Source: JBBAEA01 sp041656175 (GTDB lineage: Bacteria > Myxococcota_A > Bradymonadia > UBA4248). From it: DNA of 13,422 bases. Each line of letters opens with the position of its first letter. Within the stretch, counting starts at the first letter, position 1. The stretch is from assembly GCA_041656175.1 (NCBI GenBank), contig JBBAEA010000099.1, forward strand, positions 1-13,422, in the 5' to 3' direction. Below, piece after piece: positions 4,181 to 11,017 of the stretch. The notes beneath the pieces were generated by a model. That model worked only from the letters and a program-made list of their open reading frames with translations, did not search any database and was not told the origin of the DNA. Both the position numbers and the translations under genes were made by a program.

Positions 4181-6982
4181 ATGCCAAAAAAAAACCTCGT
4201 ATCGCAAATACTGTGTTTTTCTCTTGTTGTTGCGCTATTTGCGATAAGTTTGGGGTTATTTCTTCATTATATATATTGGCCAAAACTATTTAGCCTAAGC
4301 TTTAGCGATAATGACATTGCGGCGATCTTGCCCTTTTGGAGGATCCCTGAAGAGGGCGCACAGCGCTACATCGCTACGCGTTTAGAGTTTTTAGGAATCC
4401 TGACGCTTTGGCCGATCTTTCTGCTTTTTAGTTGGCGTAGTTTAACGGATTTTCCGCTCTACCAAAGCGTTTTACACATTTTGGTGCGAGTGGCGCTATT
4501 GCTTACGGTCGTTTTGGCATTGCTTAATGTGCAAAAGACCAGCGAGTCGAGTTTTGTGTCGGTTGTGTACTTAGTCGATGTTTCTGATTCGATGAGTGGG
4601 GAGGAACTCGATGAGGCGCAAAAACTGGTGTCGCGTGGGCTAGCGCGCAGCAACAGCGAAAATGACGTGCAAGTCGTAAGCTTCGCTAGTTCGCCGAGGC
4701 GCTTAAAATTAAGCGAAGGTAACGTTTTACCCCCCATCAAACGCCATGATAGCGAAGACGGCGAGGGCTTTGAAGGGCGTCAAAGCGATTTGCAAGCCGC
4801 GCTGCGATATACGTATGGGCTTTTTCCCGATGCTTATTTACGTCGCGTCGTCTTAATTTCGGATGGGCAGCAAACGCGTGGCGACATTTTAGCCGAAGCC
4901 CTGCAAGCTCAAGAAATGGGAATTCGTATCGATAGCATCGCGCTAGAGGGAAAAATATTGCCCGAAATCATGATCCGCGGCGTATCTATACGAGAGCGCG
5001 ATCAGCTCGTTGTGGGTAAGCCCTTTGTCATGGAACTTGAGCTCTATTCGACGTATGCAGGTAATGCCGAAATTATATTTGCTAAAAACGGCATAAAAGA
5101 CGACGAAAATTCAAAAGGCTATGACTTCCTTGAAGGTGAAAACATCATTACTATGCAAACTACGGCTTACGAGCCCGGTACTTTGGCTTTGTCCTGGAAG
5201 CTAGATGCCGTAGAAGAAGACGGTTTTGCAGAGAACAACGCCTTTGAAGATCGTGTTATCATCGATGGAAAGCCGAGGATTTTGTACGTCGAAGGGCAGA
5301 GCAAATCCGCGGTGTATTTGCAGCGCGCATTGCAGGGCTACGGCGCCTCGCAGGGGCAAAATTTCGAGGTGCAAGTCAGACCCGCTGGTGGGCTACCCAT
5401 GACATCGAGCGACATTGAGCAGTTCTCGGCTGTTATTTTATCTGATACGCCAGTGCAGACTAATACGGGAAGAATTAACGTTTCTACGCAGCAGATGAAC
5501 GTCATCGATAACTTTGTTCGCCGTTTCGGCGGCGGCTTTATCGCTATTGGCGGAGAGCAGGCTTTTGCTTTGGGGGGATACGAGGGGACGATAATCGAAA
5601 AGATTTTGCCCATACAATTTAAGGCGGAACGAAAAAAAGAGCAGCCTTCCATCGCGATGGCCATACTTATCGATAAATCTGGCTCCATGAACGGCGTTAA
5701 GCTGGAATTGGCCAAAGAAGCCGCTAAGGCTAGCATTAACGTTTTGGCTAACAGCGATAGGGTGATGATCATCGGTTTTGATGATACGCCCTACATGCTA
5801 AGTCCCATGACGCGCGCTATTAATAGGCGCCAAATCGGAAATAAAATTGCGCGCATGCGCGCGGAGGGCGGCACCAACATTGAGCCCGCGCTAGAAATGG
5901 CCTACCTAGAACTTGCCCTCGTATCTGCACGCATCAAACACGTGATCTTGCTCACCGACGGTGAATCCCCGTATGGGAGGATTGATCAGTTAGTGCGCCA
6001 GATGGCGCGGGATCGCATTACCGTTTCGACGGTCGCGGTGGGGCAGGCCGATACGGTCTTGTTAAAGCGCATCGCGAACTTAGGCAAGGGTCGTGCGCAT
6101 TATACCAACGATCCCTACAGTGTGCCTCAGATTTTTGTGCAGGAAACGGAGCAACTTGGAAGCAATGCCATTGTTGAACAACCCTTCGTTCCTCAAATCA
6201 AAAAGTCGGGTGGAATGCTCGCTGGCATTGTCCCAACCCATCTTTTGGGCTACGTCGCTACGAAAGCTAAACCGGGCGCCGAAGTCTTGATGACGGCGCC
6301 TTCGGGCGCTCCCATCTTAGCGACTTGGGCTTGGGGTAGTGGGCGAAGCACGGCCTTTACTTCGGATGTCAAGAACCGCTGGGCTGCGGCTTGGATCAAC
6401 AATAGTCAGCTATTCCCAAAGTTCTGGAGCCAAGTCGTACGCGCCACCATGAAAACCGACAAAGAAACCCTATTTGATATCACCTACAGCATTGACCTTG
6501 CCACAGCCAAAATTATCATTGATGCCGTCGATGAAAACGACCAATTCCTCAACTCCCTAGATGTTAACGCCGAGGTTAAGCCGCCTAAGGGCGAGCCTTT
6601 TGACATCGCCTTTTTGCAGACGGCGCCAGGGATTTATCGCGCGGAATTTGAACTCCCGTACTTTGGACCCTACGAACTGAACGCTAGCCTTAAAGACAAG
6701 GGCAAAGAACTTGGAAACGCGCGCTTGAGCTTCTCTCACCCCTATGCGGCCGAGTTTATGGACACGCACACCAACACCGCCCTACTGGAGGCTGCCGCAC
6801 GCATAAGCGGCGGAAAACTCAATCCCAGCGACGACGAAATATTTGATCCCGCAGGCGCCACCGTCGAGAGCTACTCGCCGATTTGGCATTACTTCGTTTG
6901 GCTTGCCCTAGCCATTCTACTGCTCGACGTTTTCTTGCGAAGACTGCGACTCGGACGCGCTCGAACGATAAAACTCGTATAA
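4181..6982 (+). CDS. Membrane protein with two VWA domains around a GATase-like domain
   Basis: A protein of 933 residues (numbered from the ATG). Three N-terminal membrane spans (about 6-32, 69-86, 95-117) lead to a first VWA domain (about 123-260). Its metal site DVSDSMS is at 133-139, with SDG at 227-229. A beta-rich stretch follows, then a class I glutamine-amidotransferase-like domain (about 364-478, RILYVEG to GGEQAFALGGY). A second VWA domain (about 489-650) has DKSGSM at 498-503, GGTN at 563-566 and TDG at 592-594. One C-terminal span (about 902-919) follows. The amidotransferase-like part shows no catalytic cysteine at the expected position (VILSD). The architecture resembles large BatA-like VWA membrane proteins of planctomycetes and myxobacteria. 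Substrate is unknown. An in-frame TTG lies two codons upstream. No clear ribosome site is seen, so translation may depend on secG. Confidence 0.88.
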   Translation: MPKKNLVSQILCFSLVVALFAISLGLFLHYIYWPKLFSLSFSDNDIAAILPFWRIPEEGAQRYIATRLEFLGILTLWPIFLLFSWRSLTDFPLYQSVLHILVRVALLLTVVLALLNVQKTSESSFVSVVYLVDVSDSMSGEELDEAQKLVSRGLARSNSENDVQVVSFASSPRRLKLSEGNVLPPIKRHDSEDGEGFEGRQSDLQAALRYTYGLFPDAYLRRVVLISDGQQTRGDILAEALQAQEMGIRIDSIALEGKILPEIMIRGVSIRERDQLVVGKPFVMELELYSTYAGNAEIIFAKNGIKDDENSKGYDFLEGENIITMQTTAYEPGTLALSWKLDAVEEDGFAENNAFEDRVIIDGKPRILYVEGQSKSAVYLQRALQGYGASQGQNFEVQVRPAGGLPMTSSDIEQFSAVILSDTPVQTNTGRINVSTQQMNVIDNFVRRFGGGFIAIGGEQAFALGGYEGTIIEKILPIQFKAERKKEQPSIAMAILIDKSGSMNGVKLELAKEAAKASINVLANSDRVMIIGFDDTPYMLSPMTRAINRRQIGNKIARMRAEGGTNIEPALEMAYLELALVSARIKHVILLTDGESPYGRIDQLVRQMARDRITVSTVAVGQADTVLLKRIANLGKGRAHYTNDPYSVPQIFVQETEQLGSNAIVEQPFVPQIKKSGGMLAGIVPTHLLGYVATKAKPGAEVLMTAPSGAPILATWAWGSGRSTAFTSDVKNRWAAAWINNSQLFPKFWSQVVRATMKTDKETLFDITYSIDLATAKIIIDAVDENDQFLNSLDVNAEVKPPKGEPFDIAFLQTAPGIYRAEFELPYFGPYELNASLKDKGKELGNARLSFSHPYAAEFMDTHTNTALLEAAARISGGKLNPSDDEIFDPAGATVESYSPIWHYFVWLALAILLLDVFLRRLRLGRARTIKLV

Positions 6983-7005
6983 GCGCAGCCTCATTTCTAG
7001 CCACG

Positions 7006-7089
7006 AAAAGCTTTTTTACCACGAAAAACACTAAAAGCTTTTTTACCACGAAAGACACGAAAGGCACTAAAAGCTTTTTTACCACGAAA
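7006..7089. repeat. Three direct repeats with AAAAGCTTTTTT cores
   Basis: A 21-base unit of AAAAGCTTTTTT followed by ACCACGAAA starts at 7006, 7033 and 7069. The units are 27 and 36 bases apart, with CACGAAA and GCAC filler between them. The core AAAAGCTTTT is a palindrome. Irregular spacing and AT-rich spacers exclude a CRISPR. Confidence 0.9.
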
Positions 7090-7170
7090 AACACGAAAGG
7101 CTCGAAAGCTTTTAACGAATCAAGCTGGGTATGTAAAACTAAGGTAGCCTTTAATCTTATAAAAGCATTT

Positions 7171-7271
7171 AAAAAAGAAAAATTTTTTCGTGTATTTTCG
7201 TGTATTTCGTGGTTCAAAATTTAAAGACACGAAAGGCACGAAAGTCTATAACAAATCAAGTCGGTTCTGTA
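7171..7271 (-). repeat. CACGAAA-type intergenic repeat, inverted copy C
   Basis: The reverse complement reads TACAGAACCGACTTGATT, a CTTTCGTG pair, then the block ending in a TTTTTCTTTT-like tract. It matches 2979-3085 over almost its full length, with small differences (for example TTAGTTAT against TTTGTTAT, and one fewer CTTTCGTG unit). The two copies face each other across secG and the VWA gene. Confidence 0.88.
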
Positions 7272-7291
7272 AGCCTGAGGCAAGCTTTGAT

Positions 7292-7319
7292 TTGATATAT
7301 GAGAGTTTTGTGCTAAAAT
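7292..7319 (+). promoter_or_regulatory. Likely promoter of the CBM9-like gene
   Basis: TTGATA (7292-7297), a 16-base spacer and TAAAAT (7314-7319). The predicted start near 7326 gives a short leader that carries the GGAGG ribosome site at 7342-7346. Confidence 0.55.
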
Positions 7320-7351
7320 AGCTGAGCATTGAGATTTTCACGGAGGTAAGA

Positions 7352-8083
7352 ATGTCAAGATTGAGTTTTTGGGCAATGAGTATCGCGATTTTACTATTGA
7401 CGCAGCCTTGTTTCGCGCAAGATCCGGAGCGTAAGGGCAAAGGAAAGCCCTCTGATGGCGTAATTCTAAACGCAAACGCCACATACACCCCCGATAAGCA
7501 AATGCTAATCGATTCCAATATTACGGAGTGGAGGGGCGTAGAAGAAATTGCGTTTGGGCCGTTACTGAGCGGGGAGTACGAGTATGATTGGACGGGACTA
7601 AAGGACTTGAGTGTAAAACTTCGTGTGAGCTACGGGATGGAGAAGCTCTATTTTTTAATCCAAGTCAAAGACAACGCGGTTGTGGCGAGGCGTAGGCCGT
7701 GGAAGTCGGACATGGTCGAGCTTTGGCTGCTCTCGGAGACACACCCCATAAAGGCCAACAAGGGCTTGGTGGGCTTGAGTTTTGATATGGGACCGCTTAC
7801 TGAGGACCAACCGCCAACGCTGCGCTGGATTTCTGTGGCAAAGAAAGGGATACCCAACATTTTGTCCGCTACGATTAAGCTTCACGACGGATACGATATT
7901 GAGATGGCGGTTCCTTTCTCGGAGTTTACAACACTAAGCCCCGTGATGGAGGGAAGCATACGCTTTTGTGTTATTGTACGCGATTGGGACCAAGATGATC
8001 CCAATGAGGATGAAGTGGTGATGGCGTCGTGTAAGGCCAATCCGAAGTCGAGCTCCAAGCTAAAAGCCGCCGACATGGGGTAA
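7352..8083 (+). CDS. Secreted CBM9-like domain protein, N-terminal part of a split gene
   Basis: The 243 residues begin with a signal peptide (hydrophobic 6-20, probable cleavage after CFA at 20-22), then a short basic linker. A CBM9-like beta-sandwich domain follows (about 52-212). Recognisable elements are D54, EWRG at 59-62, LYFLIQVKDN at 99-108, SDMVELWL at 119-126, YDIEMAVPFSEF at 181-192 and RFCVIVRDWD at 204-213. Such domains bind sugars or act as adhesion modules in secreted proteins. The ligand here is unknown. The ATG has a strong GGAGG site five bases upstream. The frame ends at TAA 8081-8083, but the same frame stays open to 8692, so this is probably the front half of a 446-codon gene cut by a nonsense codon. 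The CBM9-like domain is complete before the stop. Confidence 0.85.
   Translation: MSRLSFWAMSIAILLLTQPCFAQDPERKGKGKPSDGVILNANATYTPDKQMLIDSNITEWRGVEEIAFGPLLSGEYEYDWTGLKDLSVKLRVSYGMEKLYFLIQVKDNAVVARRRPWKSDMVELWLLSETHPIKANKGLVGLSFDMGPLTEDQPPTLRWISVAKKGIPNILSATIKLHDGYDIEMAVPFSEFTTLSPVMEGSIRFCVIVRDWDQDDPNEDEVVMASCKANPKSSSKLKAADMG
8081..8083 (+). other. In-frame TAA splitting one reading frame
   Basis: The frame that starts at 7352 meets TAA here and then continues without another stop to 8692. Read across the junction the protein would be ADMG, then the stop codon, then IKFNLAEQQW. One base change (for example AAA to TAA) explains the stop, and no insertion or deletion is needed. The fragment after it has no good ribosome site of its own. 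Confidence 0.8.
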
Positions 8084-8692
8084 ATAAAATTCAATTTAGC
8101 GGAACAGCAGTGGGCGAAAGTTCTAGAATCTAGCCTTGGAGGCGGCGAAAAGTCGAAACTCGATTTTGAAACAAAGGCCAACGTGGTGGGGGATGCGCAG
8201 TTGGAGACGATCGGGCTTAAGGGAAGGAGACTGATTGCCGCGGGTTATGGTTTCCAGATGGGGCAGCTCTCGTGGGCAGAATACGGTTTTGACCAGAGTG
8301 TTAAAATTAACAAAATGGAGAGCAAAAACATCAATGGCGATGCATATGATGAGATTTTAGTTTACGCTACGGAGCGCTGCCCAGATTCGCGCTACGAAAC
8401 GGAGCGAGTTCACGTTTTACAGTATGAGCAAGGTAATTTTGTGGTATCGTCAAGAATACAAATAGCGCAGTGGATGTTGGGGGATGCTACGAAAAGGGTG
8501 ACTAATAAGCTGCAATTTAGCAAAAAAGGGATTGATTTACGTTTGGATACGGTGGAGCTGAACGGCGAGTCGATGCAGAGCTGTGGCTTTGAGCCTATGG
8601 CGGGAAATATTGATATTTTGCTCCCGCAGGATGGGAAGAAAACAAAATCAACGAGTTTTAGTGAAGCAAACATGAGTTACGTTACGTTGTAG
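8084..8692 (+). pseudogene. C-terminal part of the split CBM9-like protein gene
   Basis: Same frame as the 7352-8083 gene, 202 codons from the TAA to the next stop. If expressed separately it might start at GTG 8183 (169 residues), which has only a weak AAGG site nearby. The first 33 codons after the stop would then be lost, yet they still read as ordinary coding sequence (IKFNLAEQQWAKVLESS). The C-terminal domain includes NINGDAYDEILV (residues 49-60 from the GTG), which resembles the calcium-binding loop of FG-GAP/VCBS beta-propeller repeats. I do not recognise the rest. It lacks a signal peptide, so export without the front half is unlikely. Confidence 0.6.
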
Positions 8693-8798
8693 TTTTGTCG
8701 CTAAGTAGGTATGAACGTGATTTAATAGCTTGAGCTGTGGGCTGTGATACAGCTTTGCTCGAGACGAGCTTGAGCGCGATTAGAGGCAGTTTTGTTGA

Positions 8799-9824
8799 AT
8801 GGTGAGTGAATTTTGTACGATGCAGGAGCCAGAGTTTAGTTCAAAAGTAAGAGATTTCGACGATGGTGTCGGATTTAAATTACCAAACCCGTATCTTGCT
8901 GCAATTTTAACGGTGTTGGCGCCTGGACTAGGTTACGCTTACTGCGGAAAGGCTGACAAAGCCTTCCTCGTCAATTCGCTCTACATTGTACTTTTTATAG
9001 CGGTCTTCGTTCTTTGGGTAATTTTTAAGTTCTTTCCTCCACTGCCCTTTATTTTACTCTTCTTTTTTTACGCTATTTCTCTTGTGCGCCATGCTTTTTA
9101 CGCCTATCAGTGCGCGCTTCGCTCCTACTCGTCTACGGGTTTACACCGTCACCCCCTCACCCTCTTGTCGCTAGCCGTGTTTAGTTTCTGGCTGCCCGCG
9201 ATTTTAACGCTCCTACTTTCCCAAGAACTGGCTTTCCAAACGCTACGCGTCACAAGTGATGTGATGCTACCCAATATTCGCAAGGGCGATGTCGTACTAG
9301 TCGACAAGAGCGCATACCGCTTAAAGGAGCCCGTGCGCGGCGACTTGGTCATGATCGCGGAGCGCAATCCTAAGTCAAAGGCAAGGCGCGTGTTTTTTGC
9401 TAGAATTATCGCCCTTCCTGGGGATAGCATACAACTACAAGGCGCGCTGCCTCACGTAAATCGCCAAAAACTCACGCAGTGGCACTACCATGAAAACGGG
9501 AAAACGCTTGAGAGCCAGATCGCCGTTGAATTACCTTTTAAAGATGATGAGCCCTTGATCGACGTACCAGAGCAGGAGCCCAAAGAATGGTACACTGTAC
9601 TCGCGCCTCGCCAGATCCTATTTTCTAAGACGGATATTTTTTCGCTCGGAAACGATAGCTACTTTGTCCTTGAGGATAACCGCAGCTACAAGACGCAGAG
9701 TTCCCAGCGCCAGCAATACGGTGCCATTATTCAGCGAAGCTGGATAAAGGGCAAACCTTTGTATGTGCTCTCCAACGCGAATGCCGAGGAGCCATACGCG
9801 TTTTGGGGTCAAAGGTTGAAGTGA
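8799..9824 (+). CDS. Signal peptidase I-fold membrane protein lacking catalytic residues
   Basis: The 341 residues have an N-terminal multi-span region (about 31-50, 56-76, 80-98, 121-140), beginning with a PGLGYAYCGKADKAF stretch like small integral-membrane domains fused to some S26 proteins. An S26 signal-peptidase-like domain follows (about 145-340). The motifs align with LepB, but the active site is gone. The Ser before Met is Val155 (TSDVMLPNI), the Lys is Ala201 (FARIIALPGD) and the GDNRD box reads EDNRSYKTQ (292-300). The fold-forming GDVVLVDK and PGD elements remain. It is therefore probably a non-enzymatic binding or regulatory paralogue. The start is ATG 8799, or ATG 8820 seven codons later. 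Neither has a well-spaced ribosome site. The stop is a few bases before the next gene, so the two are likely co-transcribed. Confidence 0.85.
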   Translation: MVSEFCTMQEPEFSSKVRDFDDGVGFKLPNPYLAAILTVLAPGLGYAYCGKADKAFLVNSLYIVLFIAVFVLWVIFKFFPPLPFILLFFFYAISLVRHAFYAYQCALRSYSSTGLHRHPLTLLSLAVFSFWLPAILTLLLSQELAFQTLRVTSDVMLPNIRKGDVVLVDKSAYRLKEPVRGDLVMIAERNPKSKARRVFFARIIALPGDSIQLQGALPHVNRQKLTQWHYHENGKTLESQIAVELPFKDDEPLIDVPEQEPKEWYTVLAPRQILFSKTDIFSLGNDSYFVLEDNRSYKTQSSQRQQYGAIIQRSWIKGKPLYVLSNANAEEPYAFWGQRLK

Positions 9825-9836
9825 GACTTGAGGGAT

Positions 9837-10859
9837 ATGCTTAACCATATTTTAAGCCAATTTATGGGTAGGGATGCGAGCCTGTACAGCGTTTCTGTCA
9901 TCAATGCTGGTCTTATAAACGATAGCTATTTGATTGCAGGCCCCTTGCCAGAGCGCGCTCCGCGTTTCGTGTTACAGCGAGTGAATTCGATTTTTTCGCC
10001 AGAGGTGAACGACGATATCGCTGAGCTTGTGCTTGAGCTAAGGAGAGCAGAACTTCCCGTTGCAGAGCTACAAACAACGCTAGATGGGAAGAACTATTTT
10101 GAAGAAAGCACTGGGGAGCTTGCTGGTGTATGGCGGCTTTGGACGCATTTAAAAGGACGGTGTTTGCACAGTATAGAGAATTTGAAGCAGTTGCGCTCAG
10201 CGGCTAAGCATCTAGCGCTTTTTCACGATGCGCTAAGGGGCAGCAAACACGTTTTTCGCTTTAAGCGTGGAAATGTGCATGATTTTGCGCGACATCAGCG
10301 AAAACTTCTTGAAGCTTTAAATAGCTATAAAAATCATCGCCTCTACGGCGAGGTTTTCGAGTTTTATTCGACTTGGAGCAGGCTTTGTGAGCGGCAAACT
10401 TTGGCGCTAGAAGAGCGTGGCTTGCCTTTACGTATCATTCACGGGGATCCCAAAGTCTCTAATTTCTTGTTTAATGCCGATGACGAGATTAGCGGCATTA
10501 TCGATCTCGATACGATGGCGCGATCAACGCTAGCGTGCGAGATCGGCGACGCCTTGAGATCGTGGGCAAATTGTAGCGATGAGAATTCGGCGCCAATGCT
10601 TAGCTCTGAGCGTTACACCTGCGCGCTGGATACGTATTTTGAGCATGCGCCGTGGTTGAGTTCTGCGGAACGGAGCGCGTTTTTACGCGCCCCTATGCGT
10701 ATAGCTGCCGAACTGGCAGCGCGCTTTGCTGCTGATGCCTTGTGCGAGACGTACTTTAGGCATGATCCCAGTATTGCGCCTACGCACGGGGAACACGCTT
10801 TGCTGCGCGCTAAAAATCAGTTGCAACTTGCGCTACAGTTTGAGAGGCTTTTGGCGTAA
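9837..10859 (+). CDS. APH-family phosphotransferase, NahK-like small-molecule kinase
   Basis: Cytoplasmic kinase of the aminoglycoside phosphotransferase (protein-kinase-like) fold, 340 residues from this ATG (an in-frame TTG three codons upstream is the alternative). Near the N-terminus INAGLINDSYLIAG (about 22-35) and FVLQRVNSIFSPEV (about 44-57) match the pattern of N-acetylhexosamine 1-kinase-like proteins. The catalytic loop is HGDPKVSN (about 202-209) and the metal-binding motif is DLDT (about 223-226), followed by EIGDALR. A sugar kinase role is the best guess from these motifs. The substrate cannot be read from sequence. GAGGG lies only two bases before the ATG, which is too close to settle the start. 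It follows the dead S26 protein almost without a gap. Confidence 0.8.
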   Translation: MLNHILSQFMGRDASLYSVSVINAGLINDSYLIAGPLPERAPRFVLQRVNSIFSPEVNDDIAELVLELRRAELPVAELQTTLDGKNYFEESTGELAGVWRLWTHLKGRCLHSIENLKQLRSAAKHLALFHDALRGSKHVFRFKRGNVHDFARHQRKLLEALNSYKNHRLYGEVFEFYSTWSRLCERQTLALEERGLPLRIIHGDPKVSNFLFNADDEISGIIDLDTMARSTLACEIGDALRSWANCSDENSAPMLSSERYTCALDTYFEHAPWLSSAERSAFLRAPMRIAAELAARFAADALCETYFRHDPSIAPTHGEHALLRAKNQLQLALQFERLLA

Positions 10860-11017
10860 TGCTGCGCGCTGTTGGGGAATGATGACTTGATGGCGTATAG
10901 AGTTCAGTGCAATGGCTAAACTTGCGCGAATCATGCAGTTGAGTTCCTATTTATTGTGCAAGATTGCGTTGTTTGCTATTTTGTTCTAGGGGCAACAACA
11001 ATAATATTGGATGGTGC

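Larger units (their letters stand above)
6983..7351. other. Repeat-filled gap between the VWA and CBM9-like genes
   Basis: No real gene. It holds three short direct repeats (7006-7089), a degenerate spacer, an inverted copy of the CACGAAA-type repeat (7171-7271) and a promoter for the next gene (7292-7319). A segment starting near AACGAATCAAG (7114) recurs in diverged form from AACAAATCAAG (about 7250), so the gap also contains an internal duplication. Open frames on both strands read as repeated FVVKK or FFTTK motifs, a translation of the repeat. Confidence 0.85.

Noticed and set aside
6819..7224. Open frames on both strands reading as repeated FVVKK or FFTTK motifs
   Set aside because: They are translations of the CACGAAA-type repeats, have no ribosome site, and overlap the end of the VWA gene. 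Similar spurious products starting MNHEIHE are common where this repeat occurs.
7006..7271. CRISPR-like array of short repeats
   Set aside because: Spacing is irregular (27 and 36 bases), the spacers are repeat-derived, and no cas gene is present.
8081..8183. Frameshift between the two CBM9-like halves
   Set aside because: Both halves are in the same frame. Only a stop codon separates them.
8799..9824. A second active signal peptidase
   Set aside because: Ser and Lys of the catalytic dyad are replaced by Val and Ala in the aligned motifs.
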